The translations under genes were made by a program, and so were the position numbers. 16,526 nt of DNA from CAYLUN01 sp964386865 (GTDB taxonomy: Bacteria > Verrucomicrobiota > Kiritimatiellia > RFP12 > UBA1067): NCBI GenBank assembly GCA_964386865.1, contig CAYLUN010000110.1, positions 1 to 16,526 on the forward strand, written 5' to 3'. How positions within the stretch are numbered: the stretch's first letter is position 1; each line of letters opens with the position of its first letter. The notes under the pieces are model-generated. The model had not been told where the DNA came from. It saw only the letters and a list, made by a program, of their open reading frames with translations, and made no database searches. This document shows, piece after piece, positions 1 through 7,400 of this stretch.

Positions 1-93
1 GAGATGATGGGCTTCCTCGGCATGGGCAACAACCCGATGGTCGGCGCGACCGTCGCGGTCGCCGTGTCGATCGAAGAGTCCTTCAAGAAGTAA
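1..93 (+). CDS. C-terminal end of an unidentified protein (5' partial)
   Basis: The frame beginning at base 1 reads through 30 residues to a TAA stop at 91-93. The fragment is glycine- and methionine-rich (it includes MMGFLGMGNNPMVG), then a short hydrophobic stretch (ATVAVAV), then a charged tail ending SIEESFKK. It is immediately followed by a strong terminator, which supports it as a real gene end. The piece is too short and carries no signature I recognise, so I assign no function. It is convergent with the methyltransferase gene that follows. Confidence 0.6.
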   Translation, partial: EMMGFLGMGNNPMVGATVAVAVSIEESFKK

Positions 94-150
94 GCGGCTT
101 GTCCGCTTCTCGCGAAAGGCCGCCCTGCATTGCGGGGCGGCCTTTTCTTT
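92..150 (+). terminator. Rho-independent terminator, preceded by a small hairpin
   Basis: An 11-bp perfect stem pairs 115-125 (AAAGGCCGCCC) with 135-145 (GGGCGGCCTTT) around a 9-base loop and runs into a T-rich tail (TTTTCTTT, 143-150). A shorter 6-bp hairpin (92-97 with 103-108) precedes it and overlaps the stop codon. The tail reads as uridine-rich only on the plus strand, so it mainly ends the upstream plus-strand gene. The minus-strand methyltransferase stop codon (149-151) falls at the edge of the tail, so the two convergent genes share this short boundary. Confidence 0.9.
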
Positions 151-625
151 ATGTGCAAGTTGCCGCGAGGGACAGCTGCCGGTGCGCTTCGTAGGCCGCA
201 ATGGAGACCGCGTTGGCGAGGTTGATGCTGCGGGCGTGCGGGCCAGGCATGGGGATGCGGAAAAGGTGCTCGCGGTAGCGGTTGTAAAAGGCTTCGGGCA
301 GGCCGCTGCCTTCGCTGCCGAACACGAGCGCGTCGCCGGGCCGGAACGCGCAGTCGTAGAGCGAGCGCTGGCCGCGCGTGCTGAGGAAGAAGAGACGGCT
401 CGGATGCGCGTTCTCCAGAAACGCGTCCCACGCGTCGTGGACGCTGAGGTTCAGGTGCTCCCAATAGTCCATGCCCGCGCGGCGGAGATGCTGTTCCGTC
501 AGTCTGAAGCCGAGCGGGCGGATCAGGTGCAGCGGGCAGTCGAGCCCCACGCACACGCGGCCGATCGCGCCGGTGTTGTGCGGGATCTCGGGCCTGACTA
601 GGACGATGTGGAGCGGAGTTGGCAT
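149..625 (-). CDS. trmL: tRNA (cytidine/uridine-2'-O-)-methyltransferase TrmL, SpoU family
   Basis: This 158-residue protein matches the minimal SPOUT-class TrmL in length and in all three SpoU motifs. Motif 1 is NTGAIGR (17-23), motif 2 is LVFGSEGSGLP (100-110), and motif 3 starts at IPMPG (124-128) and runs through NLANAVSIAAYE to about 146. The GMDYWEHLNL stretch (51-60) is also typical. Family members form a trefoil-knot dimer in the cytoplasm and use S-adenosylmethionine to methylate the 2'-O of the wobble base (position 34) of certain leucine tRNAs. The ATG at 625 gives the usual family N-terminus (LHIVLVRPEIPHNTG). No clear Shine-Dalgarno sequence precedes it. It stands alone, separated from the ABC operon upstream by a tandem-repeat spacer and convergent with the gene at the left edge. 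Confidence 0.95.
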   Translation of the reverse strand: MPTPLHIVLVRPEIPHNTGAIGRVCVGLDCPLHLIRPLGFRLTEQHLRRAGMDYWEHLNLSVHDAWDAFLENAHPSRLFFLSTRGQRSLYDCAFRPGDALVFGSEGSGLPEAFYNRYREHLFRIPMPGPHARSINLANAVSIAAYEAHRQLSLAATCT

Positions 626-696
626 GGGTGTTTGAATGAGTGCCCGAATAGTGGGTTGTTGGACTCGCTGCTCGCGTCTGCCTTTACTTGTTAAAT

Positions 697-766
697 TCCG
701 ACCGCTGCACTCCGACCTCTGACCTCCGACCTCTGACCTCTGACCTCTGACCTCCGACCTCTGCCC
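697..766. repeat. Heptamer tandem array, about ten TCYGACC units
   Basis: In-phase 7-base units run from 697 to 766: TCCGACC, a degenerate GCTGCAC, TCCGACC, TCTGACC, TCCGACC, three TCTGACC, TCCGACC and a final TCTGCCC. The array ends exactly at the stop codon of the minus-strand ABC ATPase (767-769). On the minus strand it is purine-rich and reads GGTCAGA or GGTCGGA, so it contains repeated GGAGGT or AGAGGT words. On the plus strand each TCTGACC unit carries TGA, and because the unit is 7 bases long consecutive units place TGA in all three frames. The 141-base spacer 626-766 otherwise shows no gene. Confidence 0.9.
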
Positions 767-1684
767 TCAAAGGCTCTTCAAATACTCCGTTTCGAGGCTC
801 GCGCCCTGGGTGACGGTCAGCACGCCGCACGGCTGCGCAAGCAGCGCGGGCAGAAGCAGACGGTTGACCTGCGCGGCAGAGGATCCGCGGGGGCAGAAGG
901 AGCAGGTGAGCTGGAGGCCGTCGGGCGAAAGGTCAAGCGTAGCCTCGGGCACCGCCGCGCAGAGGGCCGCGAAATCGGTCGGAGCGGACGCGAGGCCGTA
1001 GACCAAGCGGCTGGAGGTACCGGTGATTTCCGCGAGCGTGGCCACGCGGACGGCTCGGCCCTTTTCGATGAAGGCGACATGGTCGCAGACGGCCTCGATG
1101 TCATGCAGGTTGTGCGAGCTGACCACAACGGTCTGCCGCCCGCGCCGCCGGCGCAGGAAGTCGCGCATGTGGGCGACCTCGCGCGGGTCGAGGCCGCTGA
1201 GCGGCTCGTCCAGCAGCACCACTTCGGGGTAGCCGATGAAGCACTGCGCGATCATGACGCGCTTGCGCATGCCGTGCGAGAGCGTACGGATCGCCGCGTT
1301 CAGGCGGTCGCCGAGGTGGACTTCGGCGAGCATCTCAGCGGCGAATTGCGTGGCCTCACGGCGGGCGAGGCCTTGGAGCAGGCCATAGTGGGTGAGCAGC
1401 TCCAGCGGGCGGCTTTCAAGCGGCAGCTCGGAGTCTTGCGGCAAGATGGCGATGCGGCCGCGGTGCGTGGCCGCGTCGAAGGGGCCGGAACCGAGCAGGT
1501 CGACCGAGCCGGAGGTCAGGTGCAGGAAGCCCGCGACGGACATCATCCACGTGGTCTTGCCCGCGCCGTTGGGGCCGATCAGGCCGAGCAGCGAGAAGCG
1601 CGGCACGGCGAGGGTGAGGCCGTCCAGCGCGCGGCGCGCACCGTAGCATTTAACGAGGTCGCGTGTGTCGATGGCGCAGTTCAT
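767..1684 (-). CDS. ABC transporter ATP-binding protein (ABC-2 type partner)
   Basis: This 305-residue ATPase drives the permease encoded just upstream. The motifs are in order: Walker A GPNGAGKTT (37-45), Q-loop LPQD (81-84), signature LSHGMRKRV (135-143), Walker B VVLLDE (155-160), D-loop SGLD (163-166) and switch histidine H191. The LSHGM signature differs from the textbook LSGGQ but is of the kind seen in ABC-2 ATPases. After the nucleotide-binding domain an extension of about 90 residues ends SLETEYLKSL, resembling the SLE-x-x-FL tail of this class. Its ATG (1682-1684) lies one base after the permease stop codon, so the two are translationally coupled. The heptamer array starts immediately after its own stop. 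The substrate cannot be read from the sequence. Confidence 0.93.
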   Translation of the reverse strand: MNCAIDTRDLVKCYGARRALDGLTLAVPRFSLLGLIGPNGAGKTTWMMSVAGFLHLTSGSVDLLGSGPFDAATHRGRIAILPQDSELPLESRPLELLTHYGLLQGLARREATQFAAEMLAEVHLGDRLNAAIRTLSHGMRKRVMIAQCFIGYPEVVLLDEPLSGLDPREVAHMRDFLRRRRGRQTVVVSSHNLHDIEAVCDHVAFIEKGRAVRVATLAEITGTSSRLVYGLASAPTDFAALCAAVPEATLDLSPDGLQLTCSFCPRGSSAAQVNRLLLPALLAQPCGVLTVTQGASLETEYLKSL

Positions 1685-1685
1685 A

Positions 1686-2591
1686 TCAGACGTCGCGTTT
1701 GCGGAACAGGGCGTACCCGCAGAGCAGGTAGCAGAAGCCGAGTGTCAAGAGGTAGACCGTGCCGGTGGCGAGCGGCGCGAGGCTCGAGCGCCAAAGGTAC
1801 ATCTTGTGCTCTTCGGGCACGAGCACGCCGAGGTAGGGCAGGTAGGCGCGCCAGCCGGTCTCCGCGGAGAAGTGCCGCAATAGCACGGTAATGATGAAAC
1901 AGACCGTGATCGCGAAAATGCCCATGACCGTGGCTTTGCTGGCCGACTTCGTCAGATGCGAAAGCCCCATCGCAAGCCCCAGATAGGGGAACGAGAAGAC
2001 CCAGGCGCGGATTGACCATTGCGCCATATTCAGGAACAGGTCGGGCGTGCCCGACCCTGCGAGCCGGAACTTGGCCACCGCGTAGGCGCCGACGCCGCTG
2101 AGGATCAGCGCGAAGCCTATCATCAGCGCCTGGCCGATGAACTTGCCCAGAGACCAGGTCGCGCGCGACGTCCGGAAGATGACGTACCGAACCGCGCCGG
2201 AGCCGAGGTCCTCCGCAATCCGGCTCCCAGCCACCAGCACGACCAGGAGCGGCGTGTAGAAAAAAGCGAACCAGGCGTAGATCAGCTCAACGGGGTGTTT
2301 GCCGCTGATGTCCTGATAAACCGCGTCGTTGCTGGCCATGGCCTTCATGATCTCTTGGAACTTGGGCGACTTCCAGAGCGCCGTCGAGACGACGCCCGCG
2401 TGATCCGATTCGGGCAGGTGCAGGAGCGAGACGAGATGGGTCTCGATCTTGTGCAGGAAGCTGATCGACCAGTACATGTTGCAGACGGCCGCGGCCATGT
2501 AGATGAGGAGCACGACGAGCGCGCGTCTGCTCCGCAAGGCGTCGAACCACTCGTAGCACGCGACGCGCCACAGCTGCCGGGCTCCGTTCAT
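1686..2591 (-). CDS. ABC-2 type transporter permease
   Basis: This 301-residue integral membrane protein has about six hydrophobic segments, at roughly 22-45, 104-122, 150-173, 193-212, 220-238 and 270-295. The first two are separated by an external loop of about 60 residues. The segment AEDLGSGAVRYVIFRTSR (126-143) followed by a lysine-containing helix is the characteristic cytoplasmic coupling region of ABC-2 permeases. The tail ends in LFRKRDV, a common basic C-terminus for the class. The start ATG overlaps the stop of the preceding gene in an ATGA arrangement (2588-2591), and its stop is one base from the ATPase start. All three proteins are therefore likely made together in fixed ratio. 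Half-transporters of this class dimerise; the cargo is unknown. Confidence 0.9.
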   Translation of the reverse strand: MNGARQLWRVACYEWFDALRSRRALVVLLIYMAAAVCNMYWSISFLHKIETHLVSLLHLPESDHAGVVSTALWKSPKFQEIMKAMASNDAVYQDISGKHPVELIYAWFAFFYTPLLVVLVAGSRIAEDLGSGAVRYVIFRTSRATWSLGKFIGQALMIGFALILSGVGAYAVAKFRLAGSGTPDLFLNMAQWSIRAWVFSFPYLGLAMGLSHLTKSASKATVMGIFAITVCFIITVLLRHFSAETGWRAYLPYLGVLVPEEHKMYLWRSSLAPLATGTVYLLTLGFCYLLCGYALFRKRDV

Positions 2592-3343
2592 CGGCGGAAC
2601 CTCATGACCGGGCGGCGGTCTTGGGGCAGTTTGTCGAGCTTGTCCTGCACGGCGATCAGCGGCTCGGCGACGCCGGGATCGATGAAGTCGGTGAGCTCCA
2701 TCTTGGCCGCCTCGTCGCGCCTCGCCTCCGGTATGACGGCGCTGAGGTCGTCATACGCCGTGACCAGAGACGCGGTCATCTCGTTGAACGCGCGCACGCC
2801 GGTCTCCGGGGTCAGCGTATCCTCAGCGGACAATCCGTCGGCTAGTCGCTGCATGGCGTTGTAGAGGTTTTCATTCATCGTGTTGAGGGCGTCATCGAAA
2901 CGGGCGGCCTCGTCGGGCGAGAGCTTGAGCCGGTCGATCCACTGGGCGCGCGCAACGTCGACGCGCGTCTTCCAAAGTTCCTTCGCCTCGTCGATGCGGG
3001 CGCGCAGGTCTTCCGGCGCGGCCTTCTTGCCATCCGCGGGAGCGGAGGCGGCGGACGAGGCGTTTGTGGCGGAAGCAGCCGTCTGGGAGAGGGCGTTCGT
3101 CGGCTGACGAGAGGCGGCGGCTGTGGCCGAGCTGGGCGTGGTGGGGGCTGGGCTCGTGGCGCGCTCGGGGATCTTGATCATGCGCGTGAAGGTGTCGAGG
3201 CGGGAGTCCTTGTCGCGCTCGGCGAGCTTCGCCGTGAGGTCGGCCACCTGCTTCTTGGCGGCGCGCAGCTCCTCTTTAGGCGCCCAGCCGCCGATGACGA
3301 GCCCGAGCAGCAAGACAAAGGGAAGAAAGATTGCTGACTTCAT
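2588..3343 (-). CDS. Membrane-anchored helical protein of the ABC operon, function unknown
   Basis: This 251-residue protein begins with one hydrophobic segment (about 4-20) that looks like an uncleaved signal anchor. It contains no cysteine, so it is not a lipoprotein. Next comes a charged, probably coiled-coil region (24-50), an Ala/Ser/Thr/Pro-rich low-complexity linker (62-110), and a helical domain (111-251) rich in acidic and basic residues. The layout suggests an anchor, spacer and extracytoplasmic helical domain. The start is taken as ATG at 3343; a GTG at 3361 would only add six residues ahead of the anchor. It is first in the operon and overlaps the permease gene by four bases, so it is probably an accessory or sensor part of the transporter. 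I do not recognise the family. Confidence 0.75.
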   Translation of the reverse strand: MKSAIFLPFVLLLGLVIGGWAPKEELRAAKKQVADLTAKLAERDKDSRLDTFTRMIKIPERATSPAPTTPSSATAAASRQPTNALSQTAASATNASSAASAPADGKKAAPEDLRARIDEAKELWKTRVDVARAQWIDRLKLSPDEAARFDDALNTMNENLYNAMQRLADGLSAEDTLTPETGVRAFNEMTASLVTAYDDLSAVIPEARRDEAAKMELTDFIDPGVAEPLIAVQDKLDKLPQDRRPVMRFRR

Positions 3344-3349
3344 GTTTAG

Positions 3350-3355
3350 AATATA
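3350..3355 (-). promoter_or_regulatory. Possible -10 element of the ABC operon
   Basis: On the minus strand TATATT sits six bases before the ATG at 3343, which would place transcription initiation at or next to the start codon. The -35 region is poor: TGTAAC at 3375-3380 with a 19-base spacer is the best I see. No Shine-Dalgarno sequence precedes the start, consistent with a leaderless message. Confidence 0.4.
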
Positions 3356-3384
3356 CACCACCCGGCGTCACCGCGTTACATAAA

Positions 3385-3510
3385 AAGATGCCGGACACAC
3401 GTTCGCCGTGACCTTCAGCGGCGGCCCGCTTCCCGGCGGACTTTCTCTCGAATACGGCCCCACCGCTCGTGTGCTGAGGGTGTCGCGCCCCGCCCCCAGG
3501 CCGCCATCTT
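3385..3510. repeat. Possible small inverted-repeat element in the divergent spacer
   Basis: AAGATGCCGG (3385-3394) and CCGCCATCTT (3501-3510) are inverted copies matching at nine of ten positions, bounding about 126 bases of non-coding DNA. A nested imperfect pair lies inside: CCTTCAGC at 3412-3419 and GCTGAGGG at 3473-3480. A further small hairpin (GCTCC 3514-3518 with GGAGC 3526-3530) lies just outside. No coding potential is convincing here. This could be a miniature mobile or interspersed repeat, or simply a structured spacer; genome copy number would decide. Confidence 0.3.
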
Positions 3511-3559
3511 CCAGCTCCTGTTGCGGGAGCCGCGCCGACAAAATAGCCGCCCCTTTCCG

Positions 3560-3589
3560 TTTCAAAGCGATGCCCCAAAATGCTACACT
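3560..3589 (+). promoter_or_regulatory. Promoter of the glycosyltransferase gene (extended -10)
   Basis: A -35-like TTTCAA (3560-3565) is followed after 18 bases by TACACT (3584-3589), preceded by TGC, giving an extended -10 (TG-n-TACACT). The expected initiation point, about seven bases downstream, coincides with the ATG at 3597, so the transcript would be leaderless or nearly so. No Shine-Dalgarno sequence is visible ahead of that ATG. Confidence 0.55.
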
Positions 3590-3596
3590 CGTGTAC

Positions 3597-4367
3597 ATGA
3601 ACGCTGGGGGGGAGACAGAAGAGAGCCTTTCGCTGACGGTCGTGATGCCGGTGTATAAGGAGCACCGTCGGCTGATCGCTGCGGTCGACTCGTTGATCGC
3701 CTTCATGGAGCGGACTGAGGATGTGTCCGTCGATGTGATATTCGTGGACGACGGTTCGCCGGATGACACGGCGGACATCCTTAACGCGTATCTCGTGGAC
3801 AGGGACGATCCCCGGATGCGGCTGCTTCGGTACGCGGTCAACCGCGGCAAGGGGTACGCGGTCAAGACCGGCGTGCGCGCGGCGCGCGGCGACCTGATCC
3901 TGATGTCGGACGCCGACCTGTCCACGCCGCTTGAGGACTGGCGCGTGCTCTACGCGGCGCTTCAGGAAGGCGCGGACATCGCCTGCGGCTCGCGGGCGGT
4001 GCGCGGCGCGCACATCGGCAAGCCGCCGCCGCTGTTCCGCCGGCTGCTGAGCCGGGTGTTCAACCTGCTGGTGCGGGCGGCTGGCGTTCACGGCATCCGC
4101 GACACGCAGTGCGGGTTTAAGCTGTTTAAGGCGGAGGCGGCAAGGGCGGTCTTCGGGCAGCTGCGGACGGATCGCTTCGCCTTCGACGTGGAGGTGATCG
4201 CGTGCGCCCGCGACTTGGGCTATCGCGTCGCGGAGGTGCCGGTGAACTGGGACTACAGCGGTCATTCGACGGTGCGGGTCTTTTCGAGCGGCGGGCGAAT
4301 GGTGTGGGATCTTTTTGTGCTGGCGCTGCGGCGGGCGATCATCGGAAAGGCGGCGCGTGCGGGTTGA
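3597..4367 (+). CDS. Family 2 glycosyltransferase (dolichyl-/polyprenyl-phosphate sugar synthase-like)
   Basis: This 256-residue GT-A enzyme resembles ALG5/DPM1-type synthases that move a sugar from a nucleotide donor to a lipid phosphate at the cytoplasmic membrane face. Visible motifs are VVMPVYKE (15-22), FVDDGSPDDT (49-58), the metal-binding DAD (105-107), GSR (131-133), the DTQCGFKLF stretch (169-177) and FAFDVE (194-199). The last two are hallmarks of this subgroup. There are no obvious C-terminal membrane spans, as in ALG5-like soluble members. The ATG at 3597 starts 14 residues before the first conserved strand. An upstream in-frame GTG at 3408 would add a low-complexity tail overlapping the promoter and is rejected. 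It probably forms a unit with the FAD protein 51 bases downstream, though no functional link is evident. Confidence 0.9.
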   Translation: MNAGGETEESLSLTVVMPVYKEHRRLIAAVDSLIAFMERTEDVSVDVIFVDDGSPDDTADILNAYLVDRDDPRMRLLRYAVNRGKGYAVKTGVRAARGDLILMSDADLSTPLEDWRVLYAALQEGADIACGSRAVRGAHIGKPPPLFRRLLSRVFNLLVRAAGVHGIRDTQCGFKLFKAEAARAVFGQLRTDRFAFDVEVIACARDLGYRVAEVPVNWDYSGHSTVRVFSSGGRMVWDLFVLALRRAIIGKAARAG

Positions 4368-4380
4368 TTCTGGGCAACCG

Positions 4381-4394
4381 AACGTCGAACGTTG
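4381..4394. repeat. Short palindrome in the spacer
   Basis: AACGT-CGA-ACGTT (4381-4393) is a perfect 5-bp inverted repeat with a 3-base centre, between the glycosyltransferase stop and the ribosome-binding site of the next gene. The overlapping word GAACGTTG (4387-4394) recurs at 11274-11281 in another spacer. It may be an operator or part of a dispersed spacer repeat; eight bases is too short to be sure. Confidence 0.3.
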
Positions 4395-4402
4395 ACGGTA
4401 AT

Positions 4403-4412
4403 GGAGGAGGGG
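4403..4412 (+). promoter_or_regulatory. Strong Shine-Dalgarno sequence deciding the start at 4419
   Basis: GGAGGAGGGG lies six bases before the ATG at 4419. It favours this start over the in-frame ATG at 4401 and TTG at 4392, which lie ahead of or within it. The resulting N-terminus is a clean signal peptide. Confidence 0.85.
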
Positions 4413-4418
4413 AAGAGT

Positions 4419-7400
4419 ATGACGAAGATGATCAGGGTGTGTTTGTGCGCGAGTGTTCTGCTGGCGTGCTGCGGCGCGTGGGCCGCGGGCGTGGTCGAGG
4501 CGGAGAAGACGCTGCCGCTGGTTCAAGAGGTCGACGTCGTGGTCGTGGGAGGTTCGTCTGGAGCCGTCGCCGCAGCCTGCAAAGCCGCTGAGGCGGGAGC
4601 CAAGGTTTTCTTGGTCGCGCCCCGACCCTATCTGGGCGAGGACATGGCGGGCAAGCTTCAGTTGCGCATCGGCGCGGACGAGGACACGCGCTGCGCGCTG
4701 CAGAAGCGGATGTTCACGGGCAAGGAAACGCGGCCGCCGTCGCTGCCGTTCACCTACACGGCGAACACCAAGGCGGACAGGAAGCACGACGACCGCGGCT
4801 ACGCGGCGCTGTGCGATGACAAGTGGCAGGACGCCACGGACGAAAGCGTCCAATTCAATCAAGATGTTGAGCACACGTTGGACCTGGGCGCGGTGGTCGA
4901 GATCACTCAGGTGGTCGCAAGCGTCTTCCATCGCGATGGGGCCGACGGCTTTTGTACCGCCGAGGTCGCGGTTCAGGGCAGCGCGGACGGCAAGGCCTGG
5001 CAGCCGCTGGGCGCCGTGCGCGAGCGCGTGCAGGGCGAGAGCCACGAGTGCGCGAGCCTGACCGTCCCCGTGCAGGCCAAGGCCCGCTACCTGCGCGTTG
5101 CGGCGAAAAAAGATCCGGTCTGCGCGCGCCAGCTGCTGGGCGAACTCTACGTGTATTCGCCGAACACGACGGCAGCCGCCAAACAGGCCGACGAGACCAC
5201 GCCGCTGAAAGTGAAGCGGACGCTGGACGACGCGCTGCTGAAGGCGAAGGTGCCGTTCCTGACCGGCGCGCTCGCCACCGAGCCGCTGGTCGACGCCTCT
5301 GGCGCGCTGTCGGGCGTGGTGATCGCCAACCGCAGCGGGCGGCAGGCGGTGAAGGCCAAGGTCGTGATTGACGCCACCGAGCGTGGGATGCTGGCGCGGG
5401 TGGCGGGCGCGGAGGCGACCGCGTTTCCGGCCGGCACGTACACGTTCCGCCGCGTGGTTGTGGGCGGCGAGGCGCCGCGCGCCGAAGGCGTGCGCGTGAA
5501 GGAGCTGTTCGGCCTCTACAACTCCCGCGTCACCGGCATCAAGCCCCAGAAGGGCCAGCCCGAAATGATCCAGGGCCGCATGTACGCGTGCGAGATCGAC
5601 CTCCAGATGAAGGACGGCTCGATGCGCGCCTTCGCCGAGGCGGAGCAGAAAGCCCGCGACCTGACCTTCGTGCCCACGCAGCTGGAGTCGGCCGACTCGC
5701 TGTCGCTGGTGCCGCCGGATCACTTCAAGTGCCAGGCCTCCTCGCAGGCTCCGTGGCAGGGCGTGGACGCGCTCAATCTGAAGGTCTTCCGGCCGACAGG
5801 CACAGATCACCTGTTTGTGCTGAGCTCGCTGGCGGACCTGTCGCGGCAGGCGGCCGAGCAACTCATGAAGCCTGGCAATCTGATGGGGCTGGGCGAGCGG
5901 CTGGGGGCGGAGGCGGCGGCGGCCGCGGCGCGACGGCCGGCCGTGGGTGACGTGCGCGTGCGCGGCAACGTGACGGCGCCGCGCGCGTCTGTCGCGGTGG
6001 GCGAGCATACGCTGGGCCTGCCCGGCTACCTGTGCAACGCGTCTGGAACCGTGCGGGCGGAGACGCGCGACCTGCCCGTGTTGGCCGAGTGCGACGTCGT
6101 TGTGGCGGGCGCGGGCACGGGCGGCGGGCCGGCGGGCATCGCGGCGGCCCGCAAGGGCGCGAAGACCATCGTCTGCGAGTACATCTGGCAAATGGGCGGC
6201 GTCCAGACTGACGGGCTGATCGGCGTCTACTACTGGGGCAACCGCGTGGGTTTCACCAGCGAGATCGACGCGGGCGTCAAGCAGACGGGCGCGGTCTTCT
6301 CGCAGTGCAAATCCGAGTGGTACCGCAAGGAGAACCGCAAGGCCGGGGCTGAGATCTGGTACGGCACCATGGTCAATGGCGTGATCGTCGAGAACAACCG
6401 CCTCACGGGCGTGGTCGTGCTGACGCCCTACGGCGAGCGCGGGGTGATCCGCTGCAAGGCGGCGATCGACGCGACCGGCAACTCCGAGCTGGCGGCGTTG
6501 GCCGGCGAGGAGACGGAGTTCATCACTTCGGCTGAGTTGGCGCTGCAGGGCGTGGGCCAGACGCCGCGCAACATGGGCGCGAGCTACACCAACACCGACT
6601 TCGGCTTTCTCGACGACACGGACGCCGCCGACCTCTGCTTCTTCGCCTTGCGGTCGCGGCTCAGCATGCGCGCTAGCGTGTGGGATCAGGCGCAGGTGAT
6701 CAACAGCCGCGAGCGCCGCCGCCTGAAGGGCGTGGTCTACATTTCCCCTCTCGACGTGGTGAACGAGCGAACCTATCCCGATGTGGTGGTGCAGCCGTTC
6801 AGCAACTTCGACTCGCACGGGCACACGGTGCACGAGCAGTTTTTCATCGAGGATCCTGGCCACAAGGGCATGAAGGTGAACCTGCCTTACCGCAGCATGT
6901 TGCCCAAGCGGCTCGACGGGCTGATCGTGGTCGGCCTTGGCATCAGCGCGCACCGCGACGCGATGCCGATCCTGCGCATGCAGCCGGACGTGCAAAACCA
7001 GGGCTACGCGGCGGGCGTGGCTGCGGCGATGGCTGTCCAGGCGGGCGTGACCGTGCGCAACGTGGACATGCGCGCCCTGCAGCGCCACCTGATCGACATG
7101 AAGATCCTGCCGGAAGAGGTTCTGTCCATGACGGACTCCTTCCCTCTGCCGGAGGCGAAGTTCGTTGAGGCAGCGGCTAGTATTACGAACGCGTACAAAG
7201 GGCTCGGCGTTGTGCTGGCCGACTACGGGCGCAGCGTGCCGCTGTTGAAGGCGGCGTTCAAGAAGGCCGTCAGGGAGGAGGATCGCCTCAAATACGCCCA
7301 CGTGCTCGGCATGATGGGCCAGGCGGACGGCGAAGAGCTGCTGATTCAGAAGGTGGCGGGCATGGACTGGGACAAGGGGTGGAACTTCCGCGGCATGGGG

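Noticed and set aside
697..766. CRISPR array
   Set aside because: Units are contiguous 7-mers with no spacers and there are no cas genes; it is a simple tandem repeat.
3408..3596. N-terminal extension of the glycosyltransferase from a GTG at 3408
   Set aside because: Low-complexity Pro/Ser/Arg sequence overlapping the promoter; family proteins start close to the VVMPVYKE strand.
4419..4500. Certain lipoprotein call for the FAD protein from LLAC in its signal peptide
   Set aside because: Leu at the second lipobox position is uncommon and a normal signal-peptidase site (AWA) follows, so either route is possible and I did not assign it.
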